In this document: positions 53,226-62,358 of the stretch, piece after piece
Numbering within the stretch: the first letter of the stretch is position 1
Layout: each line of letters begins with the position of its first letter
Translations under genes and position numbers: made by a program
Assembly (NCBI GenBank): GCA_003216195.1
Contig: QCJF01000002.1
Coordinates: forward strand, 93,187-157,186
Length of the DNA: 64,000 nt
Direction of reading: 5' to 3'
Origin: Pelagibacteraceae bacterium AG-404-P08
Lineage (GTDB): Bacteria > Pseudomonadota > Alphaproteobacteria > HIMB59
The notes under the pieces: generated by a model
Told to the model about the DNA's origin: nothing
What the model saw: only the letters and a program-made list of their open reading frames with translations
The model's database searches: none

Positions 53226-54830
53226 TTAATCTAAATCTAATAGATCATCCAGAGCATTAAGCTGATCAGTATTTACCTCTTCTTTCTCACTTGCTGTTAG
53301 TTTCCCAGTGTAATTTTCAATACCAAGATAGGCAATTTCTGACTCTTCATTGGGTATTGTTATAAATATGCGATAATACTGATTGTCTTTCTCAAAAAAG
53401 TTTGATGCCCTCTCGCAACCATATAGACCAAAATTTTCTTTAATAAAATTGCTTGTTGCGTGTTCAAAGTATTCATTCTTTTTATTCAAATATATTGATT
53501 TTAATTGAGGGTATTTGCAAGCCATCCATGGATTGTAGTAACCTTGTTTAAATCCGTATACATCTAATGTACCATCTTTGTTTATATCAGCTTTTTCTAT
53601 TCTAAATGCATCGTTAATTGAAGTCGGTATAACTTGATGGTTTTCAAATTTTTTATTATTTAAATTTTTGAATACATGTAAGTAGGCTTCATCTTTGCAA
53701 TCACCCTTGCTTCGGCTATAAGGTTTCGACGTATCCTTTCTTTTACACACAACTTCTTTTTCAATTCCTAAACTATCTATATAGCCATCATTGTTAAAAT
53801 CAATTGATGCAGATATCCAAGCTCTATCTGCTAATTTAAATTCTTTTTTGTTGGTGTCCTTTACCCAGTAACCTGGTTTTTTTTGAACATCGCCAGTCCA
53901 AATTAAAAATTGAGCTTCATCTGTTGGCTTAGATTTAAGTTCAAAACTGTCTAATTTTTCAAAGCTAAGCTTATCATTCTTATATTCTATCTTTGACCAG
54001 CAGAATGATGTGTCTCCTAAATTTGGGCATCCTCCAAATAAAATTGTTTCACCTTTTGATTTTAGGATATGGTTAAAGCCAATATCAATAAACTGACTGG
54101 AATTTTTAGTTTTTGTACATTTATTTGTTTTTAAATTACAAACCTCAATTTGACCACCTGGGTCATAAAAATAATCAATTACCTCAAAATATCCATCTTT
54201 ATCAAAATCAGTGTACATTAAGTCGTGAGAAAAATGTGAAGAACCAAACTTTGCAAGAGTATTATCATTTAAATCAAATATATAATTAACATCTTTCCAG
54301 CTGCTATTTCTATTTCTGCCATCCTCTTTGTTCGATAAATAAATTATTTCTTCATCCCCATCATTATCTGCATCAAACGTATCTACCCTTCTGGCTGTCA
54401 GTGGAAGATTATAAAGTTTTGAAGATATTTGATTTATACTGTTTTCATAAAGTTCACTTAAATCAGGAATATCTATAACTATCAAGTGTGATAAAGGCTG
54501 TTTATTTGAACTTTCACCCCATTTGACTACATTATTCCAGGTATGTGCAACAATTTTTTCACCATCCTTATTGCTAATATGTCTTAAAAGTAGAGGTCTA
54601 TTCCAAGTATTTGGATCTACATCATGTGATTTTACATTATACTTATCACTTAACTCATGAATAATAAGGCAATCATTACGATTATTTATTCTTAAGTGTT
54701 CAGTTTCTAATTTACTACAGTCAAAAGGTTTGAAGGTTTTATTTTCAATTTTACCTGTCTGTACGCTAGCTAATGTTAGCCCATAGGTAATTGTAGGAAA
54801 TAGTAGTAGTAAGAATAAAAATTTTCTCAT
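53226..54830 (-). CDS. Exported FG-GAP/VCBS-type repeat protein
   Basis: A 534-residue protein with signal peptide MRKFLFLLLLFPTITYG and at least four calcium-binding, integrin-like repeats spread along the chain: FDADNDGDEEIIYL, TDFDKDGYFEVIDY, IDFNNDGYIDSLG and ADINKDGTLDVYG, as in FG-GAP/VCBS beta-propellers. Several cysteines suggest disulfides. Binding of carbohydrate or surface ligands is typical, but the function is unknown. It and the following gene interrupt the usual rho-mnmE neighbourhood on the opposite strand. Confidence 0.75.
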   Translation of the reverse strand: MRKFLFLLLLFPTITYGLTLASVQTGKIENKTFKPFDCSKLETEHLRINNRNDCLIIHELSDKYNVKSHDVDPNTWNRPLLLRHISNKDGEKIVAHTWNNVVKWGESSNKQPLSHLIVIDIPDLSELYENSINQISSKLYNLPLTARRVDTFDADNDGDEEIIYLSNKEDGRNRNSSWKDVNYIFDLNDNTLAKFGSSHFSHDLMYTDFDKDGYFEVIDYFYDPGGQIEVCNLKTNKCTKTKNSSQFIDIGFNHILKSKGETILFGGCPNLGDTSFCWSKIEYKNDKLSFEKLDSFELKSKPTDEAQFLIWTGDVQKKPGYWVKDTNKKEFKLADRAWISASIDFNNDGYIDSLGIEKEVVCKRKDTSKPYSRSKGDCKDEAYLHVFKNLNNKKFENHQVIPTSINDAFRIEKADINKDGTLDVYGFKQGYYNPWMACKYPQLKSIYLNKKNEYFEHATSNFIKENFGLYGCERASNFFEKDNQYYRIFITIPNEESEIAYLGIENYTGKLTASEKEEVNTDQLNALDDLLDLD

Positions 54831-54926
54831 GTCTTCTTTTAAAAAAAAAGCAACAATTTGTCAAAAAAATTTTTTAGTTGAATTTATTGGTTTATCTATC
54901 CTTTATAAATCATATGATTTTGAAAA

Positions 54927-55838
54927 TTAAAACCAATTAACGCCTTCTTTTTCGCAAAGTTTTTTTAACCTTAAAGGATAATCAGTTATTATTCCATCTA
55001 CGCCGTATTCGATCATCCTCAACATCTCAAATTTTTCGTTAACAGTCCAAACGTTCACAGGTAGTCCTTCCTCATGAGAAATTCTAACCATGTCTTTATC
55101 TATATCTTTATGTTTAGGATGCCATGCCTCCCCGCCTAATGTTTTGATAAGCCTGGGTAACTCTCTGCTGTCGCTATCGTATAACGGCATGAAGTCTAAC
55201 CAAGGTGATTTATCATATATTTTTCCTTTGAGCTCAGATGTTAAATAAGCTCTTGAGATTTTGGAGTCTAAATTTTTTATTTCTCTTAAAATTCTCCAAT
55301 CAAAAGACGAGTAGATTATTTTATTTTTTAATTCTGTTTTATTTACCTCATCAATTATTAATCTTGCCATTACATTCAGAGGGGGTGTTATGTTGTCTTC
55401 AACAGGTGTTGATTTAATTTCTAAATTAATTATCAAATCATCTACAATATAATTTGATGTTAATTCAAGTAGATCAGATAATTTAGGGATTTTTATTTCA
55501 CCTAAACTTTTTTGATTATCAAATCTCCTTCTGTATTTAGATTTTTTATCAATTTCTCCAATTTTAAATTTAGACAATTCTTCATAAGTTAAATCGAAAA
55601 TTTTAATATCATTATCTTCAATCCAATCACCCTGAGCATCCTTTGTAAAGGCTGGATTTAATCTAAAATCATGATAAATAACCGGAATTAAGTCCTTGGT
55701 AATTAAGATATCTGTTTCGTAAGCGCTAATTTTATTTTCAAACAAATATTTAAAACTCTCCAAAGTATTTTCTGGTAGGTCCCCCCTAGCCCCTCTATGA
55801 CCATAAATTTTAATTTGATTTGGTTTAGTTAATATCAA
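54927..55838 (-). CDS. Glycerophosphodiester phosphodiesterase
   Basis: A 303-residue GDPD-family TIM barrel that releases glycerol-3-phosphate from glycerophosphodiesters. The catalytic motifs are IYGHRGARGDLPENTLESF near the N-terminus, YETDILITKD (metal-binding Glu and Asp) and VIYHDFRL (catalytic His); the C-terminal VNVWTVNEKFEMLRMIEYGVDGIITDYP is typical. No signal peptide, so cytoplasmic. TTG start at 55838. Possibly used to recover phosphate or glycerol from lipids. It diverges from mnmE by 66 bases. Confidence 0.93.
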   Translation of the reverse strand: MILTKPNQIKIYGHRGARGDLPENTLESFKYLFENKISAYETDILITKDLIPVIYHDFRLNPAFTKDAQGDWIEDNDIKIFDLTYEELSKFKIGEIDKKSKYRRRFDNQKSLGEIKIPKLSDLLELTSNYIVDDLIINLEIKSTPVEDNITPPLNVMARLIIDEVNKTELKNKIIYSSFDWRILREIKNLDSKISRAYLTSELKGKIYDKSPWLDFMPLYDSDSRELPRLIKTLGGEAWHPKHKDIDKDMVRISHEEGLPVNVWTVNEKFEMLRMIEYGVDGIITDYPLRLKKLCEKEGVNWF

Positions 55839-55904
55839 TTGATTATACTTTTTGTTCTTTTCATAGGTGGACTAGAATAATTATAAATTTATAATAACCA
55901 AGCC

Positions 55905-57230
55905 TTGTTTAAGTCGGGAACAATATATTCAAACTTTACACCCTTGGTGAAAGCTCCAGTTATTGGTTACAGAATTTCAGGAGATGATGTTTTAAATATT
56001 TTAAAGAAAATTACCAAAAAAAATTTTTCTAGAGACCACTCTTTAATCCGAATTGTTAAAATTTACCAACAAGATGAATCCATATTGGATGAGTGTAGTG
56101 TTGTATATTTTAAATCTCCCAAATCTTTTACCGGAGAGGATGTCTGTGAAATTTTTTTACACGGCTCACCACTGATAGCTAGTCAGTTCGAGCAATTATT
56201 AAAGGATTTAAAAGTTTCAGGCTTAAGATTAGCAAAAAAAGGAGAGTTTTCTTACAGGTCTGTTTTAAATAGCAAGAATTCTCTCAAACAAGCCAAGGCG
56301 ATTAACGAAATAATTTCTAACGAGAGTTTTTCGGGTTTGGAGTATAACAAAAGACTACTTTTTGATGGAGATATTGTTAGTGGCCTTGTTCCTTTAAGAG
56401 AGGAAGTTATAAATTTATTCTCAGAAATTACTGCATCGATTGACTTCGTTGACGATGAGGTCTTTAATTTTAATCAAATAAAGAAAAAAATAAAAAAATT
56501 TTTCACTAATTGTAATAATTTATTACATAAAAATAGAACAAATATAGAACAGAAAAATATTTGTAGGATTATGCTAGTAGGCCCAGTAAATGTTGGTAAA
56601 TCTACTCTATTTAACAAAATAATTGATAAAGATAGAGCAATCGTCACAAATATTAAGGGCACTACTAGGGATATTCTCTCAAACGAATTTATAATTAATA
56701 CTAATCGCTTTGAAATCTTCGATACCGCAGGTCAAAGATCTAAACAAGGTAAAATAGAAAAATATGGCTATAAAAAAGCACAAAAAATATCGAGAGAAAT
56801 AGACCACTTTTTTGTTTTAATTGATCAGAATACTAAAAAATCCGATATATCAACACTCTTTAAAGATTTTATGATACATAAGAATTACAGTTTAATTGAG
56901 ACAAAATCAGATATTTATAAATATAAAACAGAAAATATCAAAATAAACCATAGTTTAGAAAGGGACAAAATATACCAGAAATTAAAATTATCCTTGATTC
57001 ATCAAAAATATGTAAAAAATAAACATAAAAAGATCGATCTGAATTTAGAAGAAATCGACTTTTTAGCAAGAATCTTAGAATATGAACCCGATATTGTTAA
57101 GGAAGAGGATATTTTGATTGTTGCCCAGCTAATGAGAAATATATTAGATGATTTTTCATTTGAATTTGGTTATATTAATAACGAAGATATTTATGACAAA
57201 GTTTTTAGCAAATTTTGCATAGGAAAGTAG
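55905..57230 (+). CDS. mnmE: tRNA uridine-5-carboxymethylaminomethyl(34) GTPase MnmE
   Basis: A 441-residue three-domain protein: N-terminal tetrahydrofolate-binding domain (with the somewhat unusual opening TPLVKAPVIGYRISGDDV), helical domain, and an inserted GTPase with G1 GPVNVGKSTLFNKI near residue 225, GTTRD and DTAGQR; it ends in the catalytic Cys motif FCIGK. With MnmG it modifies wobble U34. TTG start at 55905. Its stop lies directly before the mnmG start. Confidence 0.97.
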   Translation: MFKSGTIYSNFTPLVKAPVIGYRISGDDVLNILKKITKKNFSRDHSLIRIVKIYQQDESILDECSVVYFKSPKSFTGEDVCEIFLHGSPLIASQFEQLLKDLKVSGLRLAKKGEFSYRSVLNSKNSLKQAKAINEIISNESFSGLEYNKRLLFDGDIVSGLVPLREEVINLFSEITASIDFVDDEVFNFNQIKKKIKKFFTNCNNLLHKNRTNIEQKNICRIMLVGPVNVGKSTLFNKIIDKDRAIVTNIKGTTRDILSNEFIINTNRFEIFDTAGQRSKQGKIEKYGYKKAQKISREIDHFFVLIDQNTKKSDISTLFKDFMIHKNYSLIETKSDIYKYKTENIKINHSLERDKIYQKLKLSLIHQKYVKNKHKKIDLNLEEIDFLARILEYEPDIVKEEDILIVAQLMRNILDDFSFEFGYINNEDIYDKVFSKFCIGK

Positions 57231-57231
57231 A

Positions 57232-59088
57232 TTGTTTCACGTGGAACATTATGATGTTGTAGTTATAGGTGCTGGTCATGCTGGAATAGAAGCGGCTAAT
57301 ATCTCTGAGAAATACGGTCTTAAAACTGCACTTATAACTAAAAATTACTCAGATTTGGGCAAATTATCATGTAATCCTAGTATTGGAGGGGTTGGTAAGA
57401 CACACATAGCTAGTGAAGTTGATATTTTAGGGGGTGTAATTTGTAAAATTGGTGACAAATCAGCTATACATTACAGAGTATTAAATCTTTCAAAAGGGCC
57501 TGCAGTATGGGGCGTAAGAGCTCAAATTGATAGGGATTTATACTCTCAAAATATGAAAAAATTTATTAAATCTTCTAAAATTGACCTTATTGAAGATGAA
57601 GCTACTAATATATTAGAAAAAAATAATAAAATTATAGGCGTTGAGTTATCTAATATTGGAAAAATAAAATCAAAAGCGGTTATTCTCACTACAGGAACCT
57701 TTTTGAATGGAAAGATTTATTTTGGTAAGGAGTCACAAGAGGCAGGTAGAATAGGAAATAGCTCTTCAAAAGTTCTAGCAAAGTTTATTAATAAGAATTT
57801 TAAAACAATGAGGCTGAAAACAGGAACACCTCCCAGAATATTTGCTAAATCTATTAATTATGATGTTTTAGAACCTCAGTCATCTGAAAATACTGGTATA
57901 TTTCTATCTTATTTTACGAAACAAAATACGAACAAAAAAATTGATTGCTTCATCACAAAAACAAATAATAAGACTCATAAAATAATAAGAGATAACCTTA
58001 AAAAATCTGCAATGTATTCAGGTATAATTAAATCTCAAGGTGTCAGGTACTGCCCTTCAATTGAAGATAAAATAACAAAGTTTGGAGATAGAAACGGGCA
58101 TAATATTTTTTTAGAACCAGAAGGTTTAAACTCTGAGCTTGTCTACCCAAACGGCATTTCAAATTCTTTAGATAAAAAGATCCAACTAAAATTTTTGAGA
58201 TCAATTAAAGGTTTAGAAGAATGCGAGGTAGATCAATTTGGATACGCAGTTGAGTATGACTCTGTTGACCCTAGAGAATTAAAAAATAATTTTGAAACAA
58301 AAAAAATAGAAAACTTTTTTTTAGCAGGGCAAATAAATGGAACTACAGGTTATGAAGAAGCAGCAGGGCAGGGTATTTATGCAGCTATTCATGCTGCTAT
58401 AAAAATAAAAAAAATTAAATTTAGTAAAGAAGTTTTTGGAAGAGATAACAGTTACATAGGAGTCTTAGTAGATGATCTAACAAAACTAGGAGTTACGGAG
58501 CCATATCGTATGTTTACATCTAGAGCAGAAAATAGGTTAAAGCTTAGAACCGATAATTCTTACGAACGATTTTCAACAATTATAAATTCTAGAGCTTTTA
58601 ACAAAACCGAATATTCTTTAATCGCAAATAATATTAATAATGAAAAAAAAATATTAGAGAGATTAAAGCTGCTTAAATTTTCACCAAATGATTTAATGAA
58701 AAAAAATATTAAAGTAAAAAAAGATGGCAAGGTTAGAAATGGCTTTGAGGTTTTAAAATTCTTAGATCCATCTCCGGAGAAATTTAAAAAATTTTTCAAT
58801 ATAAAAATAAGCCAAAAATTATTGACTAAAATATATTTTGACTCAAAGTACGATGTTTTTTATGAGAGAGAGAAAAAATCTTTTGATCAACTTAGAAAAA
58901 ATAAAAATATGAAATTGACTAATATTAATTTCAATAAGATCCCTTCTTTATCTAAAGAAATTCTTGAAAAATTAAATAAATATAAACCCGAAAATTTAAA
59001 TGATGCCGGTAAAATTTCAGGCATGACTCCCAGTGCATTATTTCAAATAGTTAAACACAAAAAAGTTAAAGGATCTAAAGTTGCTTAA
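57232..59088 (+). CDS. mnmG: tRNA uridine-5-carboxymethylaminomethyl(34) synthesis enzyme MnmG
   Basis: A 618-residue FAD enzyme. The TTG start at 57232 is followed by codons for FHVEH and then the Rossmann motif VVVIGAGHAGIEAA; SCNPSIGGVGK and PAVWGVRAQIDRDLY are family hallmarks, and the C-terminal domain ends with GMTPSALFQIVKH. The only nearby ATG is out of frame, so the TTG start and the parS-encoded peptide are part of the protein. It overlaps rsmG by 8 bases. Confidence 0.98.
   Translation: MFHVEHYDVVVIGAGHAGIEAANISEKYGLKTALITKNYSDLGKLSCNPSIGGVGKTHIASEVDILGGVICKIGDKSAIHYRVLNLSKGPAVWGVRAQIDRDLYSQNMKKFIKSSKIDLIEDEATNILEKNNKIIGVELSNIGKIKSKAVILTTGTFLNGKIYFGKESQEAGRIGNSSSKVLAKFINKNFKTMRLKTGTPPRIFAKSINYDVLEPQSSENTGIFLSYFTKQNTNKKIDCFITKTNNKTHKIIRDNLKKSAMYSGIIKSQGVRYCPSIEDKITKFGDRNGHNIFLEPEGLNSELVYPNGISNSLDKKIQLKFLRSIKGLEECEVDQFGYAVEYDSVDPRELKNNFETKKIENFFLAGQINGTTGYEEAAGQGIYAAIHAAIKIKKIKFSKEVFGRDNSYIGVLVDDLTKLGVTEPYRMFTSRAENRLKLRTDNSYERFSTIINSRAFNKTEYSLIANNINNEKKILERLKLLKFSPNDLMKKNIKVKKDGKVRNGFEVLKFLDPSPEKFKKFFNIKISQKLLTKIYFDSKYDVFYEREKKSFDQLRKNKNMKLTNINFNKIPSLSKEILEKLNKYKPENLNDAGKISGMTPSALFQIVKHKKVKGSKVA
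57233..57248. promoter_or_regulatory. parS centromere site
   Basis: TGTTTCACGTGGAACA matches the consensus ParB-binding site TGTTNCACGTGNAACA at every position. It lies across the mnmG start codon and its next five codons, 2.4 kb upstream of parA-parB encoded in the same run of genes. ParB loads here and spreads along DNA to form the partition complex near the origin. Confidence 0.95.
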
Positions 59089-59686
59089 TGAAAAATTAGT
59101 AAAGTTTTGTGATAATAATTTTAACGACGGAAAATCAATTTTAAAAAAACTTTTTGAATATAAAAAAATGTTAATCAAAGAAAACGAGACCATGAATTTA
59201 ATTGGAAAAAGCACAATAGCTGATTTAGACGTAAGACACCTTTTAGATTGTATACAGATAGTTAAGTATTTACCTCCTCAAGAAAAGTCTTTGATGGATA
59301 TTGGAACGGGTGCTGGACTTCCAGGAATTATCTTGTCAATTGCAGGCTTTAAAAACCTTCATTTAGTTGAAAAATCAATAAAAAAATCTCTTTTCCTAGA
59401 AAGTTGCAAATTACGACTAGGGTTAAATTATGAGGTACATAATAAATTAATAACAGAATTACCAAATCTTAAAATCGACTGTATAACTGCACGTGCCTTT
59501 GCTTCAATTGAAAAAATCATATCCATGACAAAAAAAATGATTAATAAACAAACAAAGTTCATATTGCTTAAAGGCAGGTCATATTATACAGAGCTTGAAA
59601 AAATTAGCCCTCAGAAGTTCTTTTGGGAGACACATCAAAGTATTACCTCGAATGAATCTAAAATAATTATCATGGGTGCAAAATGA
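59081..59686 (+). CDS. rsmG: 16S rRNA (guanine527-N7)-methyltransferase
   Basis: A 201-residue SAM-dependent methyltransferase. ENETMNLIGKSTIADLDVRHLLDCIQI precedes the SAM motif LMDIGTGAGLPGIILSI, and ITARAFASIEKIISM and ILLKGRS are conserved. TTG start at 59081. It overlaps mnmG by 8 bases and parA by 4. Confidence 0.97.
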   Translation: MLNEKLVKFCDNNFNDGKSILKKLFEYKKMLIKENETMNLIGKSTIADLDVRHLLDCIQIVKYLPPQEKSLMDIGTGAGLPGIILSIAGFKNLHLVEKSIKKSLFLESCKLRLGLNYEVHNKLITELPNLKIDCITARAFASIEKIISMTKKMINKQTKFILLKGRSYYTELEKISPQKFFWETHQSITSNESKIIIMGAK

Positions 59687-60450
59687 TTATTACAATTGCT
59701 AATCAAAAAGGTGGTGTTGGTAAAACAACTACCGTCGTAAATCTAGCTACAGCATTAGCATCAATAGATAAGAAAGTCTTAGTAATTGATATGGATCCAC
59801 AATACAACTCTTCAATGTCGTTTAATGTCTATAACCCTAATCTATCTATCTATAGAGTTTTTAGTAATGAAGTAAATATTGAAGACACAATACAAAAATC
59901 TCAAATACCAAATCTTAATGTTATTTCTGCTTGCGAAGACCTTGCAGCAGCAGAGTATGAGTTGGCCGATGATGAAAACAGAAATTTTCTTTTAAAAAAT
60001 TACATCAATATAATTAAAAATAATTATGAATATATTTTTATTGATACACCGCCAACGCTAGGTTTATTAACAGTAAGTTCTTTAACAGCTAGTGCTGAAG
60101 TATTAATACCAGTGCAATGCGAATTTTTTGCATTAGAGGGATTATCCAAATTAATTAAAACAATTGAATTAGTAAAAACAAATTTAAATATAGATCTTAA
60201 ACTAAACGGTATTATTTTAACAATGTATGATAAAAGAAACTCTTTATCATCGTTAATTGAAAAGGAAGCTAGAGAATATTTTGATACAACTGTATACAAA
60301 TTCAACGTCCCTAGAAATGTAACTTTATCTGAAGCACCAAGTCATGGACTTCCCGCAATTATTTATGATTTAAAGTGTAGTGGTTCTCAAGCATACATAG
60401 CTTTAGCAAAAGAATTTTTAGAAAGGAGCAACTTAAATGGTAGTCAATAA
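59683..60450 (+). CDS. parA: Chromosome partitioning ATPase ParA
   Basis: A 255-residue deviant Walker ATPase. IITIANQKGGVGKTTTVVNLA holds the signature Lys and P-loop, VIDMDPQYNSS the second motif and FIDTPPTLGLLTVSSL Walker B. It moves ParB-bound origins apart using the nucleoid as a track. It overlaps parB by 14 bases. Confidence 0.98.
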   Translation: MIITIANQKGGVGKTTTVVNLATALASIDKKVLVIDMDPQYNSSMSFNVYNPNLSIYRVFSNEVNIEDTIQKSQIPNLNVISACEDLAAAEYELADDENRNFLLKNYINIIKNNYEYIFIDTPPTLGLLTVSSLTASAEVLIPVQCEFFALEGLSKLIKTIELVKTNLNIDLKLNGIILTMYDKRNSLSSLIEKEAREYFDTTVYKFNVPRNVTLSEAPSHGLPAIIYDLKCSGSQAYIALAKEFLERSNLNGSQ

Positions 60451-61267
60451 AAAATTAGGAAAGGGCTTATCCTCTTTATTGGGCAATAAAGATATTTCCA
60501 AAATTAATAATTCTGAAAATAAAGGCTTACTACTAATTCCTATCGAAAAAATTTTCAGAGATGAAAATCAGCCAAGAAAAATATTTGATAAAGAAAAAAT
60601 TGATGAATTATCCCAATCAATTAAAAAAAATGGCTTAATTCAACCATTAATTGTTATTAAAAAAGATCTAGATAATTATCTTTTGGTGGCAGGAGAAAGA
60701 AGGTGGAGAGCAGCTCAAAGTACTGATATTAAGGTTTTACCTGCCTTATTATTACCAGACGATCTTGATAAAGATGAAATATCTTTAATTGAAAATATCC
60801 AAAGAGAGGATTTAAAAGTTTCAGAAGAGGCTAAAGCATATCAACGATTAATTGAAAAGAATAATTATACACATGAAACATTATCCAATATCGTTGGTAA
60901 GAGCAGATCTCATATAACAAACCTGCTAAGAATATTAGAATTAGATAAATTTTTCTTAGATTTATTAAATAAAGGAAAAATATCCATGGGGCATGCAAGA
61001 GCTTTGGTTGGTAAAACACCAAACGATTTTGATGATAATTCGCTGAAACAAATTGTGAATGGTAAATTATCGGTTAGAGACTTAGAAAAAAAGAAAAGTA
61101 AAACAATCACACAGGATGCAAATTTAATACATGAAGAAAAGAATTTGAGCGAAACTATTGGTTTTAAAACTAAAATTACATTTAACAAAAAAGGTAAAGG
61201 TAATTTAAAAATTTTTTATGAAAATCTAGAGCAGTATAACTTTTTAATCAAAAAATTAAAAAATTAA
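60437..61267 (+). CDS. parB: Chromosome partitioning protein ParB
   Basis: A 276-residue ParB/Spo0J. KKLGKGLSSLLG opens the protein, the CTP-binding N-terminal domain contains ENQPRK and AGERRWRAAQ, NIQREDLKVSEEAKAYQRL links to the helix-turn-helix (TLSNIVGKSRSHITNLLRIL) that reads parS, and a short C-terminal dimerisation domain follows. Its target is visible at 57233-57248. Converges with the holA-like gene with 20 bases shared. Confidence 0.98.
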   Translation: MVVNKKLGKGLSSLLGNKDISKINNSENKGLLLIPIEKIFRDENQPRKIFDKEKIDELSQSIKKNGLIQPLIVIKKDLDNYLLVAGERRWRAAQSTDIKVLPALLLPDDLDKDEISLIENIQREDLKVSEEAKAYQRLIEKNNYTHETLSNIVGKSRSHITNLLRILELDKFFLDLLNKGKISMGHARALVGKTPNDFDDNSLKQIVNGKLSVRDLEKKKSKTITQDANLIHEEKNLSETIGFKTKITFNKKGKGNLKIFYENLEQYNFLIKKLKN

Positions 61268-61859
61268 ATTTTTTTATTAAAACTTCTTTTTTAAGTAAAC
61301 CTAATAATTTTCTTAAATCAATTTTAGATTTTTTAGCTTTAAAAATCTCCATTCTTAAAGAGAATATATCGTCTTTCAATATTTCACCATTGCTAAACAC
61401 AAAATCTTTTTTATTTATTAGCAATTTCTGTATCTCAGTTTCAATCATGTGAGGATTTAATTTTAAATATTCAAATAATTCACCTTCATTTTCGAGATTA
61501 TTATTTTGAAGAATAAATTTGATATCTTTATCAATTTCATAAGAATTTATTATTCCTGAGCTCATATATTTTTTAACATCTTTGTAAGGTAAAAAATTTA
61601 TAAGTTTTTCTTTTCCTTCATATTTTATTTTTTTAAAAGAAATGTAGACTGAATTATTTTCTTTAAAAAGGCTTATTGAATTTTGATTAATTTCACTTAT
61701 ATCATAAATTTTTTTTAATAATATTTTGTTCTGAAATAAAATTTCTTTTATAAAGTATTGGTAAAATATTGAAGTTTGTTCATCAATATTTATACCAAAT
61801 ATGATATTACTTTTTTTATCCTTTAAGAATTTTTCTAATATTTTAGCGTTCTCTGACAT
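61248..61859 (-). CDS. holA: Shortened DNA polymerase III delta subunit-like protein
   Basis: A 203-residue protein identified mostly by its position between parB and lptE-leuS, the normal holA locus. The N-terminus ([37 protein letters not shown]) and the segment SLFKENNSVYISFKKIK resemble the first delta domain, and DIKFILQNNNLENEGELFEYLKLN the second. Family members have about 340 residues, so much of the C-terminal collar domain appears missing. If this is delta, the clamp loader is strongly reduced; a decayed gene is the alternative. Overlaps lptE by 17 bases. Confidence 0.55.
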   Translation of the reverse strand: MSENAKILEKFLKDKKSNIIFGINIDEQTSIFYQYFIKEILFQNKILLKKIYDISEINQNSISLFKENNSVYISFKKIKYEGKEKLINFLPYKDVKKYMSSGIINSYEIDKDIKFILQNNNLENEGELFEYLKLNPHMIETEIQKLLINKKDFVFSNGEILKDDIFSLRMEIFKAKKSKIDLRKLLGLLKKEVLIKKFNFLIF

Positions 61860-62358
61860 ATTTATACCTACACTCTTTATCTTTAAAGTAACCTAAGTCG
61901 TCAATAAAATCGTTTGTTATAATGTCAACTAGGTTTTCAAAAATTTCATCATCTGCAGCTGTATTACTAGTGTTAAATTCACCTGACGCTATTATGTAAG
62001 ATGAACTTCTTTTATAATTCTGGCTAAAAACATCACACATTAAAGACGTCTTATTGTATCTTTTAGCAATCGTATAATTAATATCTAATGATATTCTTTT
62101 TCTGTCAGAATTTTTGTCAATATTTGTTATAAACACGCCTTCTGATCTACTTGGATTTATTTTAATTAAATAATCATAATTCGTATTATTGTACATCCCC
62201 ATAGAGTCTAAGTATTGAACTAGTGTATTTTCATATAAGAAATAGCTATCGTTTGCAACGCTGGAGATATTAAATTGTCTCTCTGAAACTCTAGAAGTTA
62301 AACAACCTATTAATGAAATACTAATTAAAAATAAGATTGATAATTTTATTTTGAACAT
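61843..62358 (-). CDS. lptE: LPS-assembly lipoprotein LptE-like
   Basis: A 171-residue lipoprotein with lipobox SLIGC after [14 protein letters not shown]. The mature part, with [12 protein letters not shown], then ASGEFNTSN and [15 protein letters not shown], fits the LptE fold that plugs LptD in the outer membrane. The location between leuS (38-base overlap) and holA is the standard one and is the main support. Sequence conservation is low in this family. Confidence 0.8.
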   Translation of the reverse strand: MFKIKLSILFLISISLIGCLTSRVSERQFNISSVANDSYFLYENTLVQYLDSMGMYNNTNYDYLIKINPSRSEGVFITNIDKNSDRKRISLDINYTIAKRYNKTSLMCDVFSQNYKRSSSYIIASGEFNTSNTAADDEIFENLVDIITNDFIDDLGYFKDKECRYKYVRER

